From: Pseudomonas fluorescens NCIMB 11764
Lineage (GTDB): Bacteria > Pseudomonadota > Gammaproteobacteria > Pseudomonadales > Pseudomonadaceae
DNA: 64,000 nucleotides
Direction of reading: 5' to 3'
Assembly: GCF_000293885.2 (NCBI RefSeq)
Contig: NZ_CP010945.1
Coordinates: 3,988,001-4,052,000 of the forward strand
In this document: positions 28,325 to 38,035 of the stretch, piece by piece
Layout of the letters: every line of letters starts with the position of its first letter
Numbering within the stretch: the first letter of the stretch is position 1
Position numbers and translations under genes: made by a program
Notes under the pieces: model-generated
What the model was told of the DNA's origin: nothing
Seen by the model: only the letters and a program-made list of their open reading frames with translations
Databases searched by the model: none

Positions 28325-29485
28325 ATGATCGACGCGCCATATCGACGGTTTTGCTCTGATCCGCTTCACCTTTCGCTTCGAAACGGTAAACCCTCTTATG
28401 GGGAGAACAGCGAAGAAGCGCTGCACAAGCTTGCCGATTTGTTCCGTGTCGGGAGAGCATTGGGTAGCGGAACCGATACCGAAAAAGTGCGAGGTCAGCA
28501 GCTTGATCGCGAGCTGATGCGTCGGCTGGGCAACCGCAACGAACAAACCCGCGCCAACACCGTCAAGGCACTTCTTGGCGTAGTCGCACCGGGCGGGCAA
28601 GACAAGAATGTCGAGCTTGTCGCCCAGCGTTTGACGGATATGGCGGGGCAGGATCCCGACAAGGCAATGCAGGTTCTTGCGGTGATGTACCGGATGAATT
28701 TGCTACAACAGACCCAGCAAAACTTCGTACCGGTGGTGGTGGCGGGTACTGTGCTGTTGGGGGCGTTGGCTACTTCGCTCGCGGCCACGCAACTGCCTCC
28801 TGAACGGCAAGCAGAGATGCAGGCGGCAGTGTCGAGCGCGATAGACTCTATTGAGACGAACGTGCGCGATGTCAATCAGCGTGCTGAGATGGTCAAGCTG
28901 ATCGTAGATGTCGCGCTTACCAACCTTGGGCTTCCGATTCATGTGCTTGACCCGAGGTTGAAGAAGTACGAAGGTCTGTTGGTTGAGGCGGGCAAGCAAA
29001 ACCCGAGTAGCGGCGGTTATGCGGAGGGCGGGCAGGCCTCCACAACGCCCCATACCGGTGGAAGCCAATTGGATGGTCAGCAAGGCGGTAATGTTTATGT
29101 GACGCCGGGGCATCAGCTGAATCCGGGGGCGGTCTATAACGAAAGTACCAATGCTGACGGTGCAAAAGAGGCCGCTTCGGAAGGATTAGAAGCCACAAAG
29201 ACGGGCAAAATTACTATTGACGGCAAAATTGGCGGTCAACTTGAAGCTCGAGGGTGGACTCAGCAAGAGGTCCAGGACGTCATTGATGAAGGGCCAGTGG
29301 GAACTACTGCTGACAACCGATCTGCGTCGAAGACGCCAGATGGATTGGCGAGAAGTGATCCGGCATCCGTGTATGGCTCAAAGAACGGGTATGTTGTAGT
29401 TAACGACCGGACTGGCGAAGTCGTGCAGATAAGCGGCAAAAATGACCCAGGGTGGATTCCGGATAGTCGAATTAAGTGGAAGTGA
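28325..29485 (+). CDS. Orphan polymorphic toxin with C-terminal colicin E5-type tRNase domain
   Basis: A 386-residue protein. Residues 1-200 are helical with one strongly hydrophobic stretch (VPVVVAGTVLLGALATSLAA, about 135-154). A Gly/Ser-rich linker (about 230-270) leads to NVYVTPGHQLNPGAVYNE and the variable boundary Gly-Ala-Lys (about 280). The last 95 residues match colicin E5: KIGGQLEARGWTQQEVQDVI, DEGPVGTT, then GYVVVNDRTGEVVQISGKND and DSRIKWK at the end. ColE5 nucleases cut anticodons of queuine-type tRNAs (Tyr, His, Asn, Asp). No haemagglutinin repeats, signal or cdiB are nearby, so this is an orphan or 5'-truncated module. The ATG lacks a clear ribosome site. Confidence 0.82.
   Translation: MIDAPYRRFCSDPLHLSLRNGKPSYGENSEEALHKLADLFRVGRALGSGTDTEKVRGQQLDRELMRRLGNRNEQTRANTVKALLGVVAPGGQDKNVELVAQRLTDMAGQDPDKAMQVLAVMYRMNLLQQTQQNFVPVVVAGTVLLGALATSLAATQLPPERQAEMQAAVSSAIDSIETNVRDVNQRAEMVKLIVDVALTNLGLPIHVLDPRLKKYEGLLVEAGKQNPSSGGYAEGGQASTTPHTGGSQLDGQQGGNVYVTPGHQLNPGAVYNESTNADGAKEAASEGLEATKTGKITIDGKIGGQLEARGWTQQEVQDVIDEGPVGTTADNRSASKTPDGLARSDPASVYGSKNGYVVVNDRTGEVVQISGKNDPGWIPDSRIKWK
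29159..29168 (+). repeat. Cassette-boundary decamer GGTGCAAAAG, first copy (inside toxin gene)
   Basis: This decamer encodes Gly-Ala-Lys at the point where the conserved pre-toxin part gives way to the ColE5 module. Identical copies start cassette 2 (29871-29880) and cassette 4 (31235-31244); cassette 3 has GGTGTAAAAG (30655-30664). In each case the frame of the following toxin fragment matches the frame used here. Confidence 0.7.
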
Positions 29486-29487
29486 AA

Positions 29488-29817
29488 ATGATCATTGATC
29501 TTCAGCAGCGCTACGACTCATCCGATGACTTCTTCAATCTTGGTGGAAGCGTTGTGATGAAGGTCTCAGCCGATGCAGCAGTTGCTATTTGTGAACGCGC
29601 TGCACAGCGCGGGTTAGTGGTCGCTCGAATCGAAGGAGGCATTTGGCATGCCCCTGGATTTGAGGCGCGGTTGGATTGTATTTGGGACGGAGTTGATCCC
29701 CCAGTCGATCAGAGAACGGCCGAACAAAACAATCGAGTAGCGGCTGAATTCGTGCGCACGGAACAGGCCGTGCATGATGTCTACGTGATTACGGCGCCTC
29801 GTATGTTGGGATGGTAA
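29488..29817 (+). CDS. Immunity protein to the colicin E5-type toxin
   Basis: A 109-residue acidic protein with the ColE5 immunity pattern: ADAAVAICERAAQRGLVV, then RIEGGIWHAPGFEARLD, a Trp-Asp-Gly segment, NNRVAAEF and VHDVYVIT near the end. Such proteins block the nuclease by mimicking the tRNA anticodon. ATG 29488 starts 2 nt after the toxin stop and has GGAAG upstream. The adjacency and matching family make the toxin-antidote pairing convincing. Confidence 0.85.
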   Translation: MIIDLQQRYDSSDDFFNLGGSVVMKVSADAAVAICERAAQRGLVVARIEGGIWHAPGFEARLDCIWDGVDPPVDQRTAEQNNRVAAEFVRTEQAVHDVYVITAPRMLGW

Positions 29818-29870
29818 GCACGTCGCGTTTGCTGGCAGCAAGGAACACTTGAAGGTCCGGTAGTAGTGTT

Positions 29871-30042
29871 GGTGCAAAAGCGACAGGTGGTGCAGTAGAG
29901 CTAACATTTGACAAAGCTACCCGGACTTGGACAACCCCAGCAGGTCTAGACTATGGACAAGGATCGGTTCAAGGAAACAGAGTTTTGCATGTTTTAGAGC
30001 ATGCGGAGCCGAATCCGGCCAAGACAACGCATAGCGTCTTTA
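29871..30042 (+). repeat. 172-bp direct repeat, copy 1 (start of orphan cassette 2)
   Basis: This stretch is identical to 30655-30826 except for one base (C/T in the boundary decamer). Read in the cassette frame it encodes GAKATGGAVELTFDKATRTW and continues to HVLEHAEPNPAKTTHSVF, the beginning of the toxin found complete in cassette 3. After position 30042 the two copies diverge at once, and here the sequence runs into an unrelated toxin end in another frame. Confidence 0.9.
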
Positions 30043-30043
30043 A

Positions 30044-30355
30044 GTTGGCCCTGGGAACTCGTTTGTGTTTCCGAAAAGCTATTTGGATGAGCTTTACAAG
30101 TCGACAGGTGGGAATATTCGCGCCGTGGAAACGAAACTTAGCTTGCCTGCTGGTTATCTGGATAAGGCTCAGGCAGAGGTAATTGCTAAGCCAAATGTTC
30201 GCATGCCGTCAGGGAATGAAGTTGGTGCATTTCCTGGTTATTGGGTTCCTGGGGGGTATACTTCTGGTGGCGTACCAGAGGCTGTCATTCCCGGGCAGTT
30301 GCGAATTGATCAAGTCGCTGTAAAGGCTGTGAGGGAGTTGTTCAATGGAAATTGA
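30044..30355 (+). pseudogene. Fragment of a second orphan toxin (C-terminal domain only)
   Basis: The frame opens right after a TAA at 30041 and encodes about 103 residues with FVFPKSYLDELYKSTGGNIR, NVRMPSGNEVGAF and PGGYTSGGVPEAVIPG, a style I associate with C-terminal domains of bacterial polymorphic toxins. It has no ribosome site and is out of frame with the 172-bp leader before it, so it cannot be expressed as a fusion as it stands. GTG 30065 is the first possible start. The activity is not known to me. A likely immunity gene overlaps its end. Confidence 0.55.
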
Positions 30356-30616
30356 TTTGCCACTTGGTTATTGGTTGAAGAACACTAGTGAAGGGCATTT
30401 TTGCATCGGCTTTCAATATGGAGGGCACATGGGGGGGAATGTGAAATATTTCTTCCAAGGTCCAAGTTGCAAAAGTTTTGCTCTGATGACGAATGGCGTA
30501 ATCAGACTATAAATCGATTTTACAAAATTGTTTTTCTAGCCATCCCAGAACTGAATGTGCCGATCCCTGAGACTGAAGCAAAAAAGGACGGCGTAGTTCC
30601 TGATGACTGGGCTTGA
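30345..30616 (+). pseudogene. Immunity gene of cassette 2, frameshifted
   Basis: ATG 30345 overlaps the end of the toxin fragment and opens a frame reading MEIDLPLGYWLKNTSEGHF and on to VKYFFQGPSCK, which stops at 30512. The neighbouring frame continues the protein as KFCSDDEWRNQTINRFYKIV to PDDWA, stopping at 30616. One extra A in the run at 30471-30474 would join both into a protein of about 90 residues. This is either a real inactivating single-base loss or a sequencing error in a homopolymer. Confidence 0.55.
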
Positions 30617-30654
30617 AATAAAAGTCGCAATAGAGTCGCAATAGAAAACAATAG

Positions 30655-30826
30655 GGTGTAAAAGCGACAGGTGGTGCAGTAGAGCTAACATTTGACAAAG
30701 CTACCCGGACTTGGACAACCCCAGCAGGTCTAGACTATGGACAAGGATCGGTTCAAGGAAACAGAGTTTTGCATGTTTTAGAGCATGCGGAGCCGAATCC
30801 GGCCAAGACAACGCATAGCGTCTTTA
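30655..30826 (+). repeat. 172-bp direct repeat, copy 2 (start of orphan cassette 3)
   Basis: Matches 29871-30042 at 171 of 172 positions. Here the frame continues without interruption into the rest of the toxin (to 31017), so this is probably the parental copy and 29871-30042 the duplicated piece. A TAG lies immediately before the boundary decamer. Confidence 0.9.
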
Positions 30827-31017
30827 GTATGGACAGAAAAGAAATTTTAGGAACTGTCGATGAGGCATGGCTCAAGAAAGGTAGTCCCGTGGTAGGTGAT
30901 CCGGGTGCATATGTTGTCCCGATGGGCCGAGCGATTGGTACTTCGGGAGAAACGAGTATTAAAAGTATTGTTCGGCCTGGGACCAATCAGGTCATTATCG
31001 CCTATCCTGTTAAATAG
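30655..31017 (+). CDS. Orphan toxin module of cassette 3 (no own start region)
   Basis: The open frame begins straight after TAG at 30652 and encodes about 120 residues. It has VELTFDKATRTWTTPAG, HVLEHAEPNPAKTTHSVF, then ILGTVDEAWLKKGSPVVGDP, GAYVVPMGRAIGTSGET and VRPGTNQVIIAYPVK. The spaced His, Thr and Arg residues recall compact RNase-type toxins of the barnase/EndoU/colicin group found at CdiA C-termini, but I cannot assign the family with certainty. The only start in frame is TTG 30769, so it is a silent cassette that would need to recombine onto a toxin stem. An immunity gene follows 11 nt later. Confidence 0.6.
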   Translation, partial: GVKATGGAVELTFDKATRTWTTPAGLDYGQGSVQGNRVLHVLEHAEPNPAKTTHSVFSMDRKEILGTVDEAWLKKGSPVVGDPGAYVVPMGRAIGTSGETSIKSIVRPGTNQVIIAYPVK

Positions 31018-31028
31018 AGAAGTTTTAT

Positions 31029-31235
31029 ATGCTGTGTCCAAGGTGTGAGCAGGGAGATGTTGTCAAGGCTAGAATTGTAGCTAACGACACTTGCTTGTTC
31101 GTATGTCAAGAGTGCGAGGCCTCATGGTTTTTATACGAAAACATTGGGGTTAAGGCCTTTGTCGACTATGGGACTTATATGGAAAGTCTAGGACTGAAAC
31201 CACTATGGAGTGAGTTGCAAATCATTCCTGAGTAG
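31029..31235 (+). CDS. Zinc-ribbon-like immunity protein of cassette 3
   Basis: A 68-residue protein with two Cys-x-x-Cys pairs (LCPRCEQ at residues 2-8 and FVCQECEASW at about 25-34), followed by an acidic tail with YMESLGLKPLWSELQIIPE. It starts 11 nt after the cassette 3 toxin stop with an A-rich AGAAG upstream. Size, position and composition fit a cognate immunity protein; the zinc ribbon is inferred from the cysteine spacing. Confidence 0.7.
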   Translation: MLCPRCEQGDVVKARIVANDTCLFVCQECEASWFLYENIGVKAFVDYGTYMESLGLKPLWSELQIIPE

Positions 31236-31364
31236 GTGCAAAAGGGTCGATCAAGAATAAAGTCATAGTAGGTAATAATGATCTGGCACCACTTCGAGTG
31301 GTGTGCGGGTCGAAGGGTATTTGACTCCCAATAAAATTGGCCATCCAAAGCGTTATGGGGCTTA
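31235..31364 (+). pseudogene. Remnant of a fourth toxin cassette
   Basis: Right at the immunity stop codon the boundary decamer GGTGCAAAAG recurs (31235-31244) and opens a frame GAKGSIKNKVIVGNNDLAP that stops at 31324. The overlapping frame continues to PNKIGHPKRYGA and stops at 31364. The toxin has therefore been shortened and shifted; no function can be assigned. Confidence 0.45.
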
Positions 31365-31517
31365 GTGAAAATATGTTTCTCATGGGAAGACTCAGGTGGT
31401 GGGCTTTCCCCATATTGCAGGTCTAGCATCCTCAATGAAGATGGAGTCAGCCCGCTCGCTTGCTTGTTAAATGATGATGGCGGAATTTATTTTCTGGATA
31501 CCAACGTATTTCCGTGA
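31365..31517 (+). CDS. Small ORF after cassette 4, possible immunity remnant
   Basis: GTG 31365 overlaps the TAG of the preceding toxin remnant and opens a 50-codon frame: MKICFSWEDSGGGLSPYCRS, then EDGVSPLACLL and NDDGGIYFLDTNVFP. Composition is protein-like and acidic, as in immunity proteins, but there is no clear ribosome site and it may be truncated. From 31518 to 31786 I see no further gene. Confidence 0.35.
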   Translation: MKICFSWEDSGGGLSPYCRSSILNEDGVSPLACLLNDDGGIYFLDTNVFP

Positions 31518-31786
31518 CGAGCGTACCTGCGGTGTGAAAGGGATTCATCTATTTCTCCCGCGACAAAATGGGCTACCCAAAAGGTCGCCCGTTTTCATTC
31601 GCTCCACAGCCTGCGCCCGCAATACAGGTGTCGTGGGCCGCATTGCGAAAAAAACAAGAACTCCTGCGCCCAAATGCAGCCATAGCCTTAAGAACGCTAA
31701 TTCTTGAATCCGGCAATGGCGCAGTTCTTCACCTCTCGCCCAATCACGGATTCACGACCGCAAGGCAGACCCCGTGAGGGCATTTG

Positions 31787-32977
31787 ATGAACCCACACCT
31801 GAACTTCGGCATTGAAGAGGAATACTTCATCACTGACCTGCGCACCCGCCGCATGTCGGAGGATCCGCCCGGCGCAGCAATTGAGGCGTGCAAGGCTGCG
31901 TTAGGCCCGTGCTTTGCCTATGAGATGTTTAAAGGGCAGGTCGAAGTCGCGTCACCAATATTTACCGATGTTGCGCAAGCAGCCGAATACCTGGCTAACG
32001 TTCGCCAAACCTTGGGAAATGCGCTGGATCCTTATGGCCTGGGACTACTCAGTGTCGGCAGCCATCCGTTGGCGGACTGGCGTCTGCAACAGGCCACGGA
32101 GCAGGATCATTTTCTTCAACTGTTCGAAGACTTCCAGCGCGTCGCACGGCGCAGCCTGCTGTCCGGTCTGCACGTGCATGTTGAGGTGCCAAGGCATCTG
32201 GACCGTATCCACGTGATGAACGAAGTCTTGCCGTGGCTGCCGTTTTTGCTGGCCTTGAGCAGTTCATCACCGTTTTGGGACGGCGCCGACAGCGGCTTTG
32301 CGAGCTACCGGCAAACGGCTTGTGATGAATGGCCGCGGATGGGCGTTCCGGAGTTTCTTGAGGATCAAACTGCCTATGACGCTTACGTTGCACTGCTGAT
32401 CCGTACCGGGACGATTCGGCAGGCTGGCGATGTCTGGTGGGGTTTGCGGCCGGCGGCGAAGTATCCGACCCTGGAGTTGCGGATGACGGATGCCTGTCCA
32501 CGTCTGGATGATGCGTTGTGCATCGCCTCGTTTTTTCGGCTGGTGGTGGCGTATGCCATGGATCAACCGCGTCCCGGTTCTGCGTATTCGCAAACATCCC
32601 AATGGATTCTCAAGGAAAACCGCTGGCGGGCGAAACGCTACGGAACTCGGGCGTCGTTCATTATTGAAGGCTACGACCGGCCGTTCTCCATGGAGCAGTG
32701 GCTGTTCATGGCTGAACAGATATTGGGCGATGCGGCGCGAACACTGGGCGCAGAGTCGGTTTTTGCTCACATCAGGCAGATGCTTCGTGAAGGCACCAGT
32801 GCGCAACGACAACTGGGTGTTTACCAGCGAGCCTTGGGCAGTGGGGACGATGTTCAGGCTGCACTTTCGCAAGTGGTGGACCAACTGCTGACGGAAACGT
32901 CGCAAGCGCCATCTTTCGATCAAAGGATCCCCGGCAGCGGCAATCCCGGCAGGGCGTTGACAGGACAGGTGATCTGA
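31787..32977 (+). CDS. YbdK-type carboxylate-amine ligase (glutamate-cysteine ligase-like)
   Basis: A 396-residue GCS2-family protein. It starts MNPHLNFGIEEEYFITD, the ATP/metal-binding start of the fold; other blocks are KGQVEVASPIF (about 49-59), LLSGLHVHVEVP (about 125-136) and WWGLRPAAKYPTLELRMTDA (read in part, about 222-242). YbdK homologues have weak gamma-glutamyl-cysteine ligase activity and unclear physiological substrates. ATG 31787 has GAGGG 8 nt upstream. It borders the toxin array but shows normal high-GC coding, so it is probably core genome. Confidence 0.88.
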   Translation: MNPHLNFGIEEEYFITDLRTRRMSEDPPGAAIEACKAALGPCFAYEMFKGQVEVASPIFTDVAQAAEYLANVRQTLGNALDPYGLGLLSVGSHPLADWRLQQATEQDHFLQLFEDFQRVARRSLLSGLHVHVEVPRHLDRIHVMNEVLPWLPFLLALSSSSPFWDGADSGFASYRQTACDEWPRMGVPEFLEDQTAYDAYVALLIRTGTIRQAGDVWWGLRPAAKYPTLELRMTDACPRLDDALCIASFFRLVVAYAMDQPRPGSAYSQTSQWILKENRWRAKRYGTRASFIIEGYDRPFSMEQWLFMAEQILGDAARTLGAESVFAHIRQMLREGTSAQRQLGVYQRALGSGDDVQAALSQVVDQLLTETSQAPSFDQRIPGSGNPGRALTGQVI

Positions 32978-33094
32978 TCCGTATTTTTCTGCGTGATCTG
33001 CATCTGTTACGCATCAGGCCTGCGCCTCACAATGACAGCACGGTCCGCATTCGCAGTAGCCCTTGCACCGCATTCTCATTCCGTAGGAGGCTCC

Positions 33095-33178
33095 ATGGCC
33101 AAGATGTCCCTTTTCCTGGGTGGTTTTCTGCTGTTAACCCTTTTGATCGGTGCCCTGGCGACGATCTCTCCCACTTAG
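33095..33178 (+). CDS. 27-residue single-span membrane protein
   Basis: A tiny gene with a strong TAGGAGG 4 nt before ATG 33095. The product reads MAKMSLFLGGFLLLTLLIGA and ends LATISPT, a Lys near the start then one hydrophobic helix. The perfect ribosome site, codon-like composition and terminator just downstream argue that it is real. It was too short for ordinary gene calling. The function is unknown; a small inner-membrane regulator is possible. Confidence 0.65.
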   Translation: MAKMSLFLGGFLLLTLLIGALATISPT

Positions 33179-33204
33179 TCCGTTTTGCCAGTCGGCAAAA
33201 AGCA

Positions 33205-33237
33205 CAACGCCTCCACTTGGGAGGCGTTGCAGTTTTT
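33205..33237. terminator. Bidirectional terminator between the small membrane protein gene and katG
   Basis: A 10-bp perfect stem (caacgcctcc at 33205-33214, ggaggcgttg at 33220-33229) is followed by a T-run on the plus strand (33233-33237) and preceded by AAAAA (33197-33201), which is a T-run for the convergent katG transcript. Confidence 0.88.
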
Positions 33238-33245
33238 CAGCCGTG

Positions 33246-35950
<2,705 letters not shown>

Positions 35951-37258
35951 TCAAAGCAGTGGAATGCTGTAGCTGACGATCAGGCGGTTCTGGTCCTGGT
36001 TTCGGCTCGCTTCACTGTTGGACTTTCCGTTGCGCCAGCCAAACCCGACGCCTTTGAACGCGCCGGACTGAATCGCGTAATCCAGGCCGATATCCCGTTC
36101 CCATTCCTTTTGCGTGTCGCCAGTGACGGTCTTGATGTTGTCGCCGCTGAGGTAGATGACCGACGCCTTCAAACCGGGCACGCCCAACCCCGCAAAGTCA
36201 TACGCATACTGGCCGAAAGCGGTGCGTTCACCTGCGCGGGTGAAGGTCTGGATCAGGCGGTCGGTGTACAGGTAAAGACTGGCGCCACCGGCACCTTTGT
36301 CCGGCAGGTTGCCTTGGCTGAGCTGGGTGAAGTTGCTGCCGCTGGAAACGCTTTGGTAGCCGGCGGTGATGGCATGGGCGCCGGCGGTGTAAATCAGTGC
36401 GGCGCTCCAGGTCCGGTTGTCGATTTCGCCATCGGCGCCTTCGGTGTAGCCGCTGATCCGGTAGCCTGAAGTGCCCGAGCTGTTTTTGCCGGACGAATCG
36501 GTCTTGAAGTAACGCAGGTCGGTTTTCAGCGATTGATTGTCCGAGATCGTCAGCGTGTGCATCAGGCCGAAAAACTGCTGGGTGTAGTAGTCGTCGAGGT
36601 TGGCATAGTAATACTGAGCGGTCAGGTCCTTGGTGATTTTCCAGTCGCCACCGGCGAAGTCGAACGCGTTGCTTTCACGGGTGCCACCCGTTACCGCGAG
36701 CCCGGTCTGATCGCTTGAACCCCGGCCAGTCGCGTGTTCGATGCGGCCACCGGTGAGGGTCAGGTCTTTGAACTCGCCCGAGGTGATCTGCCCGCCTTCG
36801 AAGGTCTGCGGCAGCAGGCGGCCGTCGTTGGCCACCAGGATCGGCAGCTTTGGCATCAGCGTGCCCAGGCGCAGTTCGGTTTTCGAGACTTTGACCTTGC
36901 CGGTCAACCCCAACCGGCTCCACTCGTCGACCGCGCTGTTGTCGCTGTCCGAAGGAATCATGCTGCTGCCGACGTGGCGTCCTTTGCCGCTGTCCAGGGT
37001 AATCCCCATCAGGCCCAGTGCGTCGACACCGAAACCGACGGCGCCGTCGGTGTAGCCCGACTTGTAGTCGAGCATGAAACCCTGCGCCCATTCTTCGGTT
37101 TTCGACGGGGCGGCCGGGCCATCGCGGTTGTCGTTGTTGAAGTAGAAATTCCTCATCCCCAACGTCGCTTTGCTGTCACTCAGGAAGTCGGCGTGCGCCT
37201 GGGTGCTGAGTGCAATGGCGCCCAGCGCCAGGGTTACAACCGTGTTCTTGTTGCTCAT
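35951..37258 (-). CDS. OprD-family outer membrane porin
   Basis: A 435-residue porin with a signal peptide (residues 1-23, ending AHA-DFL) and the OprD features: GFMLDYKSGYTDGAVGFGVD (about 60-79), the DEWSRLGLTGKVK-type strand, GGRIEHATGR and a C-terminal beta strand ending in hydrophobic SIPLL. OprD/Occ channels admit small carboxylates and amino acids. It is the downstream end of a 12-kb minus-strand catabolic block, so it probably admits the pathway's substrate. The solute specificity cannot be read. Confidence 0.93.
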   Translation of the reverse strand: MSNKNTVVTLALGAIALSTQAHADFLSDSKATLGMRNFYFNNDNRDGPAAPSKTEEWAQGFMLDYKSGYTDGAVGFGVDALGLMGITLDSGKGRHVGSSMIPSDSDNSAVDEWSRLGLTGKVKVSKTELRLGTLMPKLPILVANDGRLLPQTFEGGQITSGEFKDLTLTGGRIEHATGRGSSDQTGLAVTGGTRESNAFDFAGGDWKITKDLTAQYYYANLDDYYTQQFFGLMHTLTISDNQSLKTDLRYFKTDSSGKNSSGTSGYRISGYTEGADGEIDNRTWSAALIYTAGAHAITAGYQSVSSGSNFTQLSQGNLPDKGAGGASLYLYTDRLIQTFTRAGERTAFGQYAYDFAGLGVPGLKASVIYLSGDNIKTVTGDTQKEWERDIGLDYAIQSGAFKGVGFGWRNGKSNSEASRNQDQNRLIVSYSIPLL

Positions 37259-37338
37259 GTAAGACGCCCCTAATTATTTTTGTAATATGAATCGGGAGGG
37301 TGGCTCCCGCCGTGGCAGGCGGGAGCGTGAGGCTTGAT

Positions 37339-37911
37339 TCAGATACCCAGCACGTTGGCGCCGATGCAGGGATCGATTCCGCGTTCCAGGCGACGCTGAT
37401 GGACGATCACGGTGATTTCCATCGAGCCGGTGGTGACCTCGAAATCGAGGATGTGGCCGCCATAGGCCTGGAAGGTGGCATCACCAGCAACGCCGTGCAT
37501 ATGGATCGAAGGCTGACCGTTCTTCCACGCCACCGAGCCGGTGATGCTGGCCATCTCGACGCTGTTCAGGATCTTGGCGTCGAAGTCCTTCTTGTCCTTG
37601 TTCCAGAAACCGAACTTGACGTTGCCGAAGCCGATACCCGTGATGGACGCGCTGGGAATCTTCTCGGCGATGGCCAGTTTGGTCAGTTCCTTGAACGCGT
37701 TGTCGCCCATGCGCAGCACCATGAGGTAACCGGTGGGGGTTTTGGTGTAGCGCGGTGTGGCTTCAGTGGCACATTGCATGGGGGCTGTCGTCGCGGCGGG
37801 CGTGGTTTCGGCAATGGCCAGTTGAGTGCCTGCGGTGGTGATCATCACGGCAGCGGCCACGGCCAGCATCAATTTGCACAAGCGGTGTTTCGGGTGACGT
37901 TGAGCTTGCAT
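37339..37911 (-). CDS. Secreted PPC (DUF296) domain protein
   Basis: A 190-residue protein with a signal peptide (basic start, hydrophobic LMLAVAAAVMITTAGTQLAIA, cleavage after about residue 33) and a PPC/DUF296 domain: GYLMVLRMGDNAFKELTKLA, then ASITGIGFGNVKFGFW, WKNGQPSIHMHGVAGD (metal-type His pair) and GGHILDFEVTTGSMEI. PPC domains form trimers and are mostly described as cytosolic or nuclear DNA-associated proteins; an exported one next to a porin suggests a periplasmic binding or enzymatic role. The gene lies between the OprD and aldehyde dehydrogenase genes on the same strand. Confidence 0.8.
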   Translation of the reverse strand: MQAQRHPKHRLCKLMLAVAAAVMITTAGTQLAIAETTPAATTAPMQCATEATPRYTKTPTGYLMVLRMGDNAFKELTKLAIAEKIPSASITGIGFGNVKFGFWNKDKKDFDAKILNSVEMASITGSVAWKNGQPSIHMHGVAGDATFQAYGGHILDFEVTTGSMEITVIVHQRRLERGIDPCIGANVLGI

Positions 37912-38035
37912 GAGACTTCCTCTGTTTTTGTTGTTGTGTGGGTACAGCGGTTTTCGGGACGAGCGAATCCGACGCCTGTGTTCAACAGGCGCGGAAGGTG
38001 TGACTGTCAGTGGGTGTCAGTTGAAGCGCGTTGAC

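Noticed and set aside
26466..28460. 664-codon minus-strand frame opposite the GH13 gene
   Set aside because: The GH13 gene on the plus strand has catalytic motifs; the antisense frame has none.
29871..31244. CRISPR-like direct repeats
   Set aside because: Two long coding repeats and a few decamers at irregular distances do not form regular repeat-spacer units, and no cas genes are present.
28299..31786. Prophage or integrative element around the toxin array
   Set aside because: No integrase, tail or mobilisation gene, tRNA or attachment repeats were found; only toxin and immunity pieces are present.
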